A stretch of DNA of 47,400 bases from an uncultured Saprospiraceae bacterium. GTDB taxonomy: Bacteria; Bacteroidota; Bacteroidia; Chitinophagales; Saprospiraceae. Within the stretch, counting starts at the first letter, position 1; every line of letters begins with the position of its first letter. Below are positions 23,098-32,975 of this stretch, one piece after another. The notes under the pieces were generated by a model. That model had not been told where the DNA came from and did not search any database. It saw only the letters and a list, made by a program, of their open reading frames with translations. The stretch is from assembly GCA_937872405.1 (NCBI GenBank), contig CALMSP010000013.1, positions 1 through 47,400 on the forward strand, given 5' to 3'. The translations under genes and the position numbers were made by a program.

Positions 23098-25407
23098 TCA
23101 TCGCACCAATAGCACCGATCCTTTGAGTATTTTACGCACATGGTTTCCATATCTAATGATTGCATAATACGTATAAGTGTCAGCATTGACGGGGCGGTCC
23201 TGATACGAGCCATCCCAACCGCTGTGTTCTTCATTAAGCGCGATGTCACTGGCTTGAAACAAACGATTGCCCCAACGATTATAAATCTGTAGGGTTTCGA
23301 TCACTTCGCCGGAAGTGTTATCGCTATACAAGGTAAAATAGTCGTTGACGCCATCACGATTAGGCGAGAAGGCATTAGGCGCATAGACTTCGCCCAACAC
23401 GATAGCCAAATGAAAGCCATCGGAAGCACGACAGCCGCGTGTATCTTCTACGATGAGGCGGACGTTTAAATCGGTTTGAGCTTCAAAAGTAGTGACCGCA
23501 TCGCCACTATCAATGTCACGCGGGAGCCACTGGTACCGCCGTATGTTACCAACGACAGTCGCTGCCAAGCGCACCGCTGCTCCGGGGTGTACTTCCAGCG
23601 AATCCAAATTGAGCGAAACACCCATCGAATCAGGGGGTACTATGGTTGCAGATAGTTCACGCAGACAGCCCAAAGCGTCCTGCACTACAATGTTGTAAGT
23701 GCCATAATTCAAGCGATCAAATACCGAAGATACCGTATAGGTCGCCCCCCCATCAATAGAAAAAATTAGTGGGCGGTTAGGGTCTTCTGCAATAATTTCC
23801 AAGCGGCCCCAGTCACCAGGGCATGTCGGTTGCGCAACATCTAAGGCCAAGCGCGGGCCTTCCGGTTGTGGCACTTCGATTTCGGCAATAGTGGCACAGT
23901 CATTCGTATCCGTGACGGTCACGACGTATGAGCCACCAGTGTCGGTGGCGAGATCGGGTCCGGTTTGCCCATTTGCCCAAGCATAATCATATACCGCTGG
24001 CGCTAAACGTATCCTTACGCTATCGCAGCTTTCTTCAATAGCGACGCGCAACTCTGGCGGTGGATTACCATTAATTGGCACCTGCAATGTGAGAGCGCAA
24101 CCAAAAGAATCCTGCAATTCGAGCTGGTAAATGCCGACATCAGCCGCGCTGAAATTAGCAACTATTGGCGGTTCAAATGGTTGTCCGTTTGCATCAAACC
24201 AACTTATACGGGCATACGCACTATCATTGCGAATATGGAGTACTAAGGTATCACCTAGGCAAGGAGCCTGAAAATCAAGCACTGGCGCAGGAGGTGTCAC
24301 CACGCGAAGCAGCAAAGTGTCGGTATCTTCGCAACCATTTTCATCAAAAGCATGTAAAATGTAGTCTCCGCTTTGAGTAGAATCGGCGGCAGCCAGCACC
24401 AGCATAGAATCTAATCGCAAGCCCAATGGGGTTTCCCAGAAATGCCCGCGCCCTCCTGTACCAGCTAATGTAGTTGAAGCGCCACGGCAAAGGGTTTGAT
24501 CTGCTCCAGCATTGGCAAAAGGAGGCACTTCAATAAGCACCGAATCCGTTTTGGAGCAACAATCGTCTTCTACTGTAAAATAAAAAACGCCGGTATTGCC
24601 ACTTAAAGGCAGTATTGCTGTAGCGCTTTCTGATTGCCAGCCTCTGTTATTCCACCAGCGTATTCGCAGGGGCTCTTCAAAGCAGAATGCTGGAATGGTA
24701 GCACGCAGATAAAGACTATCCTTGGCACAGTCCAGTTCAATTATTTTTGGAATGGGGCAGGCTCGAATCACGCGCGGGCAAAGGATATGTGTGGCAAATT
24801 CGGTTGTACTCACCCCAGGCGAGTTATACACATTGTAGCCAACTTGCCAGCCAATAGCACAAAGCGGCAACTGACCACTAATGCGCCCTGCACCTGAGAG
24901 GGTTTGTAGGTTTTCGGGTAGTGTAAATGCAGGCTGATTGAAGGCTTGTAGCCACATTTGCATGGTGGCTGTAGTATTTACACCTTGGGTTTGCAATGCA
25001 CCATTGTGCATCAAGGCAAAACCGGTAACGCATTCCGTGCAATTACCAAAATTCAATCCGCCGAGCCATTTGCGAGTACTATCCGGGAGAATAGCGTACA
25101 CGCTAATACGATCCACCTGCTGACCAGCAAAGGCATTGATATCCACATAAAAGGCTTTTAGGAGCGTGTCTTCTTGAAAAAATTCGGTGTAAACGAGAGA
25201 GTCGCGCACTGGCATGGTAGGATTGTTAGCGTTTTGGGGGTCAATGTAGGACACACCGCAGTTGCTAAGTGGTATAAGGGTTTGTGCCAAAAGCATGAAA
25301 GGTATCCATAGGCCGATAGCCCCAGTCAAAAATATGCGGGTGATGAGTGGTGGGCATATCCTATTTCCATCGCAACAAAAAAGTAGCAAATACCTAAGTT
25401 TCCTCAT
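23098..25407 (-). CDS. T9SS type B secreted protein (gliding-motility C-terminal domain)
   Basis: 769 aa from MRKLRYLLLF, which begins an extended signal sequence (hydrophobic core TGAIGLWIPFMLLAQT at about 26-41); the ORF stays open to 25560 but that extension looks non-exported. Ig/PKD-like modules follow (about 300-380, ADQTLCRGASTTLAGTGGRG; about 400-460), then a SprB-type repeat (about 535-605, CPGDWGRLEIIAEDPNRPLI) and the C-terminal CHU_C/type B sorting domain (about 672-769, VYAPNAFSPNRDGVNDYF ... YNRWGNRLFQ). It is exported through T9SS and held on the surface. Leads an operon with two barrel-like genes. Confidence 0.88.
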   Translation of the reverse strand: MRKLRYLLLFCCDGNRICPPLITRIFLTGAIGLWIPFMLLAQTLIPLSNCGVSYIDPQNANNPTMPVRDSLVYTEFFQEDTLLKAFYVDINAFAGQQVDRISVYAILPDSTRKWLGGLNFGNCTECVTGFALMHNGALQTQGVNTTATMQMWLQAFNQPAFTLPENLQTLSGAGRISGQLPLCAIGWQVGYNVYNSPGVSTTEFATHILCPRVIRACPIPKIIELDCAKDSLYLRATIPAFCFEEPLRIRWWNNRGWQSESATAILPLSGNTGVFYFTVEDDCCSKTDSVLIEVPPFANAGADQTLCRGASTTLAGTGGRGHFWETPLGLRLDSMLVLAAADSTQSGDYILHAFDENGCEDTDTLLLRVVTPPAPVLDFQAPCLGDTLVLHIRNDSAYARISWFDANGQPFEPPIVANFSAADVGIYQLELQDSFGCALTLQVPINGNPPPELRVAIEESCDSVRIRLAPAVYDYAWANGQTGPDLATDTGGSYVVTVTDTNDCATIAEIEVPQPEGPRLALDVAQPTCPGDWGRLEIIAEDPNRPLIFSIDGGATYTVSSVFDRLNYGTYNIVVQDALGCLRELSATIVPPDSMGVSLNLDSLEVHPGAAVRLAATVVGNIRRYQWLPRDIDSGDAVTTFEAQTDLNVRLIVEDTRGCRASDGFHLAIVLGEVYAPNAFSPNRDGVNDYFTLYSDNTSGEVIETLQIYNRWGNRLFQASDIALNEEHSGWDGSYQDRPVNADTYTYYAIIRYGNHVRKILKGSVLLVR

Positions 25408-26006
25408 GTTTGTTTGTACCAGTTTCTCCAATTGGCGCATCGAGTGTAGGTGCGCTAAGCGAATCGCTATAATGTGTTTTAGGTGTACAAGTTGCGTCGG
25501 TGCCACGCTATTGATTGATGTGGACGCAGGTGTCGTTTTTGTATTACTTTTGATTGCCAACAGAAATGGCTGCCTGTAAAGCTTGATAATAGTAGGGCAA
25601 TCAGGAGATTACGATTTTTTTAAAAACCGCATAAAAGTAAGATTTTTTGCCTTCTTAATTGCACATTTATGACAATTTTTAACATAAGAATCCGTTTACA
25701 TATATTTTCTGCCAATAGCAGACATCTGTTACAAAGTTGTTCTTGGTGTTAAAAAATGCATTCAATGGCTTATTTCGGTAAGATTTGTTTTACTTTTGAG
25801 CTATTATTGCATTATAGCATTGTACACTCGCTGATAACAAAACGACCTATCCACCTGATTCCCTGTTGTATAATAAAAGCCTGATACCGGCAAGGAGCTT
25901 TTGATTCTATGAAGACCAGCAATAATGCCAGGTTGATTGCCGTTGATGAGGATGTTCTGGGAATAATTCAAGAACCATAAAATGACAATTTTAATACATG
26001 AACTCC
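25408..26006. other. Long intergenic region
   Basis: About 600 bases between divergent secreted-protein genes. It includes the in-frame but probably untranslated extension of the type B gene (to 25560). A TACTTTTG box at 25791-25798 could serve the plus-strand gene, giving a leader of about 200 bases, but no convincing -33 element was found. A small inverted repeat tctgc-caata-gcaga lies at 25708-25722. No RNA gene recognised. Confidence 0.35.
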
Positions 26007-28157
26007 ATGAAAAATCTACGCATTGGATTTGTATTTTTACTAACGTGGTGCTGCTTACAAAGCGGGCTACAAGCACAAAGGCTTTTTGAGCGCGAAGAAC
26101 CTGCCTTTCAAGCGAGTGTGATCCCTACTACCAACCGAGGAACCGTACTGTTGGTGTTCTATTTTACGCATAGCAGGATAAGTGCTATTGAAAACTCCAT
26201 TTGGCTACGCGAACAAGATGCTGGCTTCTCTGGCACAGGCGATACGCGCCTTATTCGGGGCTTGCAAGAGACCCGCAACCGCCAGCAAGATACCATTGTA
26301 ATTAGCGGTTTGAAAGAAGGTGCTTCTTACACCTTTGGGCTGGACTATCGCGCTGGCGCATTATTAGCATCCAAATTTAATTCGGTGGCACTCCAGGAAG
26401 CCTATCGTTATACTTATCAAAGCGGAGCGAATCAACCATCCGAACCAGCAGATGCGCAAACGGAGCGCACCGATGTACCTTGTCAAAACCCAGATTTGCT
26501 AGTGCAAATAGGTACGGAAGGCTACTGCGGTGCAGAAAACAAGCCCGCTATCCTGATACAATGTGTTAATTGTCAAGGCAAAGAGTGGACTTTCAGCGTG
26601 GAGTTATTCAATAGCAACACCAATAGCGGCTGGCGCCCTTTACGCACCGATGGTGAATTTCAAAGCGCTGCTGGTAATGTTATGCGAACAGAACCACTTT
26701 GCACCACCTCCCCTGGCGTATATTATGCAAGAGTCATTGCTCGAGGCAAGAATTGTGCCACAACCGTAACCCACAACGTGGGAACACCGATAGCCGTGTT
26801 GGATCGCAACGTTCTGACTGAAAAATCACCCAACATGCCTACTGCGTATGAGACGGCACCCGCAAGAATCAGCGCATTGCCTGACACCTGCCTTGTGCGT
26901 GCCAATGCCCGATTGGTCGGTAATGTACTGCGCGGCACCGTAGAACTGGCAGCTCACTCTCCTTGCGGCGCGTTCCGTCCGTATGCAGAAGTGCAGTATG
27001 TGCACCCAGGCTATCGGGATATTGCAGGCAATCCTATTCCACTCAAAGCTGGCTCCATTACGCCATTCGAGTTCACTTTGGATAATCGTGATCTTGGCCG
27101 CAGTATTCATACGATTCGAGTAGTAACCTTTATTTCGCCAGAAGGCGGCGGCCAGGGTATTCCGATGGGGGCTTTTTGGGTAAGACCCGGTGATGCCGAA
27201 ATACTGAGCGCCAAAGGTGCTTCAACCAACACGCCCCCAACGCCAACAGCATCGGTATCGGACTATAATTATGCCAGCAATAATAATACTGCTACATTGC
27301 CCGAAGACCCCATGCTATCGCAGGACATCCAAACGATTAGCGTAAGCGCCAGCGACCCTAATTGTAATCAAGTGCAAGATATTAGTTTGGTTTATTTGTC
27401 TGGGCAGCCCGAAAAACCGCTTTATATTTCTTGGCTCAACCCACGCTGCTGCCAGGAGGAAGGCTGCCGATATTCAATTTGGGCCGGCGCTACCCCCGAA
27501 AAATTGCGCCTGCTCATTGAAGGTAGCAAAAAAGGCTCCACTATTAAAGAAATTTTGAATGGTATCCTAGCCGATGATACCTACATTGAAATTGTAATTA
27601 AAACCCCAAACGGTAATCGAAAAGCCGCGTATGTGCTGGGCGAAGGCCCCAAATACGGTATTGAGGAGATATTAGAGTATCGTGACCGGCTCAAGCCACA
27701 AGTAAGTGACCCAATTGTGGGTGAACGCGACCTAACACCCAAAACACCAAACACGACGGTGGGTGGCGATCTCGCAGCGCGTGGCGTACCAGCGGAATTC
27801 GGAACGTTCAGCTATGAAAAGCCGCAACATCCGATTTCTAATTTTCAGCCTTGCAAATACGAACGGGAAGTGCTTATTGTGGGCAACCTACCAGCAAAAA
27901 CAGGCGAACCGATAAAAATTCAATACAATTTTTCTGAAAAAGGATATCGCTACACCTTGTATCTGCAACCAGAAAACAGTTCGGAATGGGTCATTGCTCC
28001 AGGTACAAAAGAACTGCAAACCGCGCCATTATTCAGTTTTGATGCGACCCCCTGGCACGCTGGCAAATACATGATATTAGTGCGCAAAGCCGATTCGAGT
28101 TGGGGCTGTTTGGCTGCACCACTCGAAAAAAGTATTGAACTCAGTGTCCTAAAATAA
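26007..28157 (+). CDS. Large exported protein of unknown family
   Basis: 716 aa from MKNLRIGFVFLLTWCCLQSG (signal peptide, cleavage about 23 after LQAQ); an ATG 9 bases upstream is also possible. The first 130 residues read as a fibronectin-like fold (RGTVLLVFYF ... GLKEGASYTFGLDYR). Cys-rich blocks follow (QNPDLLVQIGTEGYCG, IQCVNCQGKEW, NPRCCQEEGCRY). A Ser/Thr/Pro/Asn-rich linker sits at about 405-440, and a last beta domain at about 620-716 (EPIKIQYNFSEKGYRYTLYL). No sorting domain of type A or B is seen, so surface or periplasmic fate is unclear. Monocistronic. Confidence 0.7.
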   Translation: MKNLRIGFVFLLTWCCLQSGLQAQRLFEREEPAFQASVIPTTNRGTVLLVFYFTHSRISAIENSIWLREQDAGFSGTGDTRLIRGLQETRNRQQDTIVISGLKEGASYTFGLDYRAGALLASKFNSVALQEAYRYTYQSGANQPSEPADAQTERTDVPCQNPDLLVQIGTEGYCGAENKPAILIQCVNCQGKEWTFSVELFNSNTNSGWRPLRTDGEFQSAAGNVMRTEPLCTTSPGVYYARVIARGKNCATTVTHNVGTPIAVLDRNVLTEKSPNMPTAYETAPARISALPDTCLVRANARLVGNVLRGTVELAAHSPCGAFRPYAEVQYVHPGYRDIAGNPIPLKAGSITPFEFTLDNRDLGRSIHTIRVVTFISPEGGGQGIPMGAFWVRPGDAEILSAKGASTNTPPTPTASVSDYNYASNNNTATLPEDPMLSQDIQTISVSASDPNCNQVQDISLVYLSGQPEKPLYISWLNPRCCQEEGCRYSIWAGATPEKLRLLIEGSKKGSTIKEILNGILADDTYIEIVIKTPNGNRKAAYVLGEGPKYGIEEILEYRDRLKPQVSDPIVGERDLTPKTPNTTVGGDLAARGVPAEFGTFSYEKPQHPISNFQPCKYEREVLIVGNLPAKTGEPIKIQYNFSEKGYRYTLYLQPENSSEWVIAPGTKELQTAPLFSFDATPWHAGKYMILVRKADSSWGCLAAPLEKSIELSVLK

Positions 28158-28336
28158 AAATTAAGCGTAAATCAAGAATGGAAAGGGTTTCTGAGATATG
28201 TAAAATTTCGGAAAATCTTTATCTCTAAATCATATTTGGGTTTACAACATCAAGAATACGCTGTTTTTTTTATACGCTATTTTTCATTTTTTTATAAAAT
28301 CGCAAAATGGCATAACCCCTTTATTAATAAATTTTT

Positions 28337-28978
28337 ATGAGCCTTACTCTCGCATTAATTATACTCACAGCATTGGTATCGTTGCAGGCTTTTAATAGCT
28401 CTGTAGTCAGTGGTAAGCTATTATTCTATCCTTCCTGGATGAACCGGCACGGCGAATGGTATCGCTTTTTGACACACGGCTTCGTGCACGCCAACTGGGA
28501 GCATCTGTTGGTGAATATGTATGTATTGTACCTTTTTGGCGAGTTCACCGAAGCTCAGTTTGAAGCTCTTTTCGGTGTTGGGTTAGGGCGTATGCTTTTT
28601 GTTGTTTTCTACACGAGCGCCATCGTTATTGCTTCCATACCTTCGTATTTCAAACATCAGCACAATCCCTCCTATCGGGCAGTGGGTGCTTCGGGCGCTA
28701 CTTCGGCGCTGGTATTTGCCTATGTGCTATTCAATCCTTGGGGTTGGTTTTTATTTCCACCGTTGCCAGCTATCTTGTTTGCCGTCGGTTATCTTTGGTA
28801 TTCTTCTTATATGGAAAAGCGCGGCATGGACAATATTGGGCACAATGCGCACTTCTGGGGTTCGGTTTATGGTGTCATATTCTTGATTGTTACAGCGGCG
28901 GCCCTGCGCCCGGAATTATTGTATTATTTTGTTGGGATGCTGCTCAGCGGCCCCACGCCTCCGCCATTTTTTAATTAA
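28337..28978 (+). CDS. Rhomboid family intramembrane serine protease
   Basis: 213 aa, about six hydrophobic helices. Rhomboid motifs: HANWEHLLVNM (H51/H56/N60), GASGATSAL with nucleophile Ser119, and AHFWGSVYG with His172 as base. The Ser-His dyad is intact, so it should be an active intramembrane protease. This is the compact six-helix form common in Bacteroidota. It stands alone, with 180 bases upstream and no obvious partner; the substrate is unknown. Confidence 0.92.
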   Translation: MSLTLALIILTALVSLQAFNSSVVSGKLLFYPSWMNRHGEWYRFLTHGFVHANWEHLLVNMYVLYLFGEFTEAQFEALFGVGLGRMLFVVFYTSAIVIASIPSYFKHQHNPSYRAVGASGATSALVFAYVLFNPWGWFLFPPLPAILFAVGYLWYSSYMEKRGMDNIGHNAHFWGSVYGVIFLIVTAAALRPELLYYFVGMLLSGPTPPPFFN

Positions 28979-29099
28979 GTTCTAAAATTTCACAAAGTAT
29001 TTACTTTAAGATTTTTACGAATTAAACAATGTCAAATTGTAAATAACTTGCGATTTCGCTCAACGCTAATCGTTTGGCAACAACAGACCATGCAACCGT

Positions 29100-29651
29100 A
29101 TGACCGACAATCCTTGGCAAACCCGCGCTGTACAAGAAGTGTACGACAACCCCTGGATTCGTGTAGCGCATCATGAAGTCATCAATCCAGCGGGTAATCC
29201 AGGCATTTACGGATTGGTGCATTTCAAAAACTTAGCGATTGGCATTGTACCCCTCGATGCGCAGCGACAGACCTGGCTCGTTGGGCAGTACCGATATGCC
29301 TTGAATGCTTACAGTTGGGAGATACCGGAAGGCGGCGGGGCGCTCGGGACAGCGCCATTGCTTGCTGCACAGCGCGAGCTGTTGGAGGAAACCGGATTGC
29401 AGGCCCAGCGCTGGACGCCTATTCTGGATATGCATGTTTCCAATTCCGTTACCGATGAGCGCGCCATAGCCTTTGTAGCTCAGGAACTTAGTATCGGAGT
29501 CGCGCAGCCAGAAGAAACGGAATTATTGCAAATTCGGCAGTTGCCTTTCACCGAAGCCATAGAGATGGTTATGAATGGCGTAATAACGGATGCACTATCG
29601 GTAGCTGCTTTGCTCAAAACGCAATTGCTCTTGCAAATAGGAGATTTGTAA
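29100..29651 (+). CDS. NUDIX hydrolase (ADP-ribose pyrophosphatase-like)
   Basis: 183 aa. The Nudix box GGALGTAPLLAAQRELLEETGL (about residues 79-100) has the catalytic REUXEEXGU core, but the earlier Glu of GX5E is Thr. Flanking sequence (YRYALNAYSWEIPEGGG before it, YVSNSVTDERAIAFVA-like after it) fits ADP-ribose/nucleoside diphosphate-sugar pyrophosphatases. Cytoplasmic. Convergent with the ArsR gene. Substrate inferred only from family. Confidence 0.92.
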   Translation: MTDNPWQTRAVQEVYDNPWIRVAHHEVINPAGNPGIYGLVHFKNLAIGIVPLDAQRQTWLVGQYRYALNAYSWEIPEGGGALGTAPLLAAQRELLEETGLQAQRWTPILDMHVSNSVTDERAIAFVAQELSIGVAQPEETELLQIRQLPFTEAIEMVMNGVITDALSVAALLKTQLLLQIGDL

Positions 29652-29703
29652 TATTACATTTTATCAAAATTCTTGCCTCTAAACACTTGACAACCAACCC
29701 TAT

Positions 29704-29994
29704 TCATATAACTTTTGTCAACATTTTTACTATATCATAATAATCAGGATATGCCAGTGCATACAGCGAATTTTTACCATCGCGTTGCACCGTGACCACA
29801 TCGCGGCTTTTCAAAATGCGTAAATGATGAGAAGCGACCGCTTGTTCGATTTGTAATTTGGTGTAAATATCCGTAACGGTCATCTGACCATTGTGATGCA
29901 ATAAATCAATAATGGCAATGCGATAGGGATGCGCAATGGCACGAAGCGTTTCGGCACTGTTTTCTAAAAAGGTTTCGCTCAGATGGGTTTTCAT
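29704..29994 (-). CDS. ArsR family winged-helix regulator
   Basis: 96 aa from MKTHLSETF; a 17-residue upstream extension (to 30045) is unlikely. Winged-helix order is clear: LRAIAHPYRIAIIDLLHHNG, VTDIYTKLQIEQAVASHHLRIL (recognition helix) and RDGKNSLYALAYPDYYDIV (wing). No Cys metal site of the ArsR/CadC type is visible, so it probably senses something other than As/Cd. Divergent from the CBS/cNMP/DUF294 gene, with 102 bases between starts, and may regulate it. Confidence 0.92.
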   Translation of the reverse strand: MKTHLSETFLENSAETLRAIAHPYRIAIIDLLHHNGQMTVTDIYTKLQIEQAVASHHLRILKSRDVVTVQRDGKNSLYALAYPDYYDIVKMLTKVI

Positions 29995-30096
29995 CTTGCA
30001 AATATGCAGAAAAAACCGGACTTTTATGACCATTAGTCCGTCCACGATTTAAAATTCGCATACAGGCTTTGCGAGCTTGATGTTTTGATATTTGCG

Positions 30097-32013
30097 ATGG
30101 AAAACACGATTGCTACCCGTATTCGCGATTTTCTGAAAATTTATCCGCCTTTCCATTTGCTGGATAAGAGCGAGCTTGAAGTGCTGGCGGCTTGGGCCGT
30201 GGTGCATTACAGCCAGAGTGATGCCGCTATATTCCGACAGGGTGAGTCTTTGCACGGGTACGTCTATGTGGTGCGCGAAGGTGCTGTAGGCCTATACCGT
30301 GAAACGGAAACGGAACGCACATTGCTGGAAAAATGCGATGAAGGCGATTTGTTTGGCATTCAGCCTTTGCTTTCGAAGCAACCCTACTTGTTTACCGCCA
30401 TAGCCACAGAGGAATCCTTAATTTATGGATTGCGCGCTGACCTGTTGCGTCAGTTAAGTGAACAACATCCGCAGGTGGCATTCTATTTAGCCAGGAGCTA
30501 TGCCAATGATTATCAGCGTGATCTGCCTGAAAACCGACGCGACCCACCCCAACTCCAAACACCTTTATTAATAGAAATACAACCCGTAAGCACGCGCCGT
30601 CACCCCGTCACCTGTACGCCCACGCATACGATCCGAGCGGCAGCCAACATCATGAGCCGAGAGGAAGTAAGCTCTATTATTGTAATCAACGAGCAACAAC
30701 ACCCTATTGGCATCGTTACGGATAAGGATTTGCGCAAGCATGTGGCAACAGGCCGGATAGCATTAGAAGCGCCTGTAACGGATATCATGTCTTACCCAGT
30801 GCTGACGATTGCCGCTGATGTCACCGTGGCGGATGTTCAGATTCAAATGGTCAAACACAGTATTCATCATCTTTGCATTACAGAAGACGGCACCGACCAA
30901 ACGCCCGTAACCGGCGTCATCTCCGAGCACGATCTATTGGTGATTCAAGCCAACAACCCGGCTGTACTCATTCGCAACGCACGCCGCAGCCGTAGCGTGG
31001 TTGATCTGCGTCGCATTCGAGAAAAGTCGGAAAACTTGCTGGAAAAGTATATTCAGCAGGAGGTAAATATTTCTTATATTTCAACTATTATCACCGAAAT
31101 TAATGATGCCATTGTCCGCCGCATTATAGAACTCAGCGAAAAAGAACTTTTAGAAAGCGGCCTCGCCCGCCCTGACGTACCATTCTGTTGGCTTTCTTTG
31201 GGCAGTGCTGGCCGCGAAGAGCAATTGCTGCGCACCGACCAAGACCATGCGTTGGTGTACGCGGATGTGCTGCCAACGCAAAACGACTCGGTAAAAGATT
31301 ATTACCTCCAATTGGCAGGCAAAGCCGCCGCCATGCTGCATGAATGCGGATTCGAGTATTGCCCCGCTGATATGATGGCCAGCAATCCGCGCTGGTGCCT
31401 CTCACTTACTCAATGGAAAGCGCAATTCTCTGACTGGATCCGCAGCCCAACCAATGAAGCTATATTATATTGTACGATATTTTTTGATTATCGGGGCATC
31501 TATGGCGATACTTCCCTCGCAGAAGCGCTCACGGCACATATTTTTTCTGAACTTGATGTACAAAGCGTGTTTCTGCCTTTTTTAGCAAAAAATGCGCTGC
31601 AGAACCCACCTCCGCTTACTTTTTTTCGTGATTTTATGGTGGAACGCTCCGGTGAACACAAAGACGAATTTGACATTAAAAGCAGAGCTATGATGCCGCT
31701 TTGCGATGCCGCGCGCGTGCTCATCTTAAACGCACGTATTGGAAGCATTAATAATACTTTTCGGCGTTTTGAAAAATTAGCAGGGCTGGAACCACAAAAC
31801 CGAGAGCTATACGAGCAAGCCGCCGATGCCTATGAATTGTTGATTCGATATCGTACCCTGCAAGGTTTGCACAATCGCGATTCTGGCCGTTTCTTTAAAC
31901 CTTCGCAATTGTCCAAAACCGAACGCTTGCACTTACGCAATAGCTTTCGCCCCATTCGAGAGTTGCAATCATTGCTAAATATTCGATTTTTATTGGCTTA
32001 TATTCAAAGATAA
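30097..32013 (+). CDS. Cyclic-nucleotide-binding/CBS/DUF294 nucleotidyltransferase protein
   Basis: 638 aa from the ATG at 30097 (the frame is open to a TTG at 30085). Order: cNMP-binding domain (about 15-130, FRQGESLHGYVYVVREGAVG), two CBS domains (about 170-225 and 230-295, VTDKDLRKHV and GVISEHDLLVI), then DUF294 nucleotidyltransferase (about 365-, LGSAGREEQLLRTDQDHALV) and its C-terminal domain to the end. This architecture resembles regulators of GlnD-type, proposed to uridylylate or sense nucleotides. It probably senses cAMP and adenine nucleotides and modifies a target. Divergent from an ArsR gene. Confidence 0.92.
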   Translation: MENTIATRIRDFLKIYPPFHLLDKSELEVLAAWAVVHYSQSDAAIFRQGESLHGYVYVVREGAVGLYRETETERTLLEKCDEGDLFGIQPLLSKQPYLFTAIATEESLIYGLRADLLRQLSEQHPQVAFYLARSYANDYQRDLPENRRDPPQLQTPLLIEIQPVSTRRHPVTCTPTHTIRAAANIMSREEVSSIIVINEQQHPIGIVTDKDLRKHVATGRIALEAPVTDIMSYPVLTIAADVTVADVQIQMVKHSIHHLCITEDGTDQTPVTGVISEHDLLVIQANNPAVLIRNARRSRSVVDLRRIREKSENLLEKYIQQEVNISYISTIITEINDAIVRRIIELSEKELLESGLARPDVPFCWLSLGSAGREEQLLRTDQDHALVYADVLPTQNDSVKDYYLQLAGKAAAMLHECGFEYCPADMMASNPRWCLSLTQWKAQFSDWIRSPTNEAILYCTIFFDYRGIYGDTSLAEALTAHIFSELDVQSVFLPFLAKNALQNPPPLTFFRDFMVERSGEHKDEFDIKSRAMMPLCDAARVLILNARIGSINNTFRRFEKLAGLEPQNRELYEQAADAYELLIRYRTLQGLHNRDSGRFFKPSQLSKTERLHLRNSFRPIRELQSLLNIRFLLAYIQR

Positions 32014-32075
32014 TTTAATTTTTTAACATTTGAAAATAAAGGTTTTAACAACATAAATCTTGAATTCTGACGATT

Positions 32076-32975
32076 ATGATACAAACACTGGATTTGCAAT
32101 TTCTTGGAAAACCCGATACCGTTGCTGCTTTCCTGATAGAGACTTCCGAAGGCCCCATATTGTTTGAAACTGGCCCTCACTCTACGTATGCCAGCCTCCA
32201 GGCACATCTGGCTGCGCGTGGTCATAAGCCGGAGGATGTTCGACACGTATTTTTAACACATGTTCACCTCGACCATGCTGGTGCGGCCTGGGCTTTAGCG
32301 AAAGCAGGCGCCACCGTTTATGTGCACCCCTTGGGGCAAAAACATTTGCACAATCCCGACAAACTCTGGCAGTCTGCCAAAATGATCTATCAAGATAAAA
32401 TGGAATTTCTCTGGGGTACCATAGAAGGGATTCCTGAAGCGCAGCTATATTCGGTAGCTCAAGGCGAGCATTTTCACATTGGTGGTGTGGACATTATCGG
32501 CTGGCATACGCCGGGTCATGCAGTGCATCACATTGCATGGCAGATCAAGGACAGTCTGCTGTGTGGCGACGTAGCTGGGGTTCGAATTCATAATGGCATC
32601 GTGGTGCCTCCTTGCCCGCCGCCAGATATTCAGATAGAGCACTGGCAAACATCTATTGAACTCATTCGTCAATTATCGGTCAAAACCCTTTACCTCACAC
32701 ATTACGGCGCCTACACCGATGTAGCCGAGCACTTAGATGCGTTGGAACGGCGTCTGCTGGATCGCGCTGCTTGGATGAAACCATATTATGATAATCAGAC
32801 AGATATGCAGATGATTACCCCTTTATTTCAGCAATATGTACGAGATGAAATGATAGCGAGCGGCCTTACGGATGAATCGGTGTTAGAACAATATGAAAAC
32901 GCCAACCCTGGCTGGATGAGCGTAGCCGGATTATTGCGCTATTGGCAAAAGCAAGCGCAATCAGGAGGCCGGTAA
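32076..32975 (+). CDS. MBL-fold metallo-hydrolase
   Basis: 299 aa. Metal motif THVHLDHAG (HxHxDH, about residues 63-71), GWHTPGHAVHH (His) and CGDVAGV (Asp), and LTHYGAY (final His) form a complete dinuclear site of the glyoxalase-II-like/SoxH type. A C-terminal helical extension (about 225-299) is seen in other Bacteroidota members. No signal peptide. Its last 15 bases overlap the convergent small gene at 32961-33206. Substrate unknown. Confidence 0.92.
   Translation: MIQTLDLQFLGKPDTVAAFLIETSEGPILFETGPHSTYASLQAHLAARGHKPEDVRHVFLTHVHLDHAGAAWALAKAGATVYVHPLGQKHLHNPDKLWQSAKMIYQDKMEFLWGTIEGIPEAQLYSVAQGEHFHIGGVDIIGWHTPGHAVHHIAWQIKDSLLCGDVAGVRIHNGIVVPPCPPPDIQIEHWQTSIELIRQLSVKTLYLTHYGAYTDVAEHLDALERRLLDRAAWMKPYYDNQTDMQMITPLFQQYVRDEMIASGLTDESVLEQYENANPGWMSVAGLLRYWQKQAQSGGR

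Noticed and set aside
25545..25552. TACTTTTG box on the plus strand in the long intergenic gap
   Set aside because: Nearest TTG elements are 27-31 bases away and the next plus-strand gene is over 450 bases further on.
25804..26076. 90-codon minus-strand ORF overlapping the start of the 716-aa protein
   Set aside because: No signal, family or promoter; it overlaps the signal peptide region of a well-supported gene.
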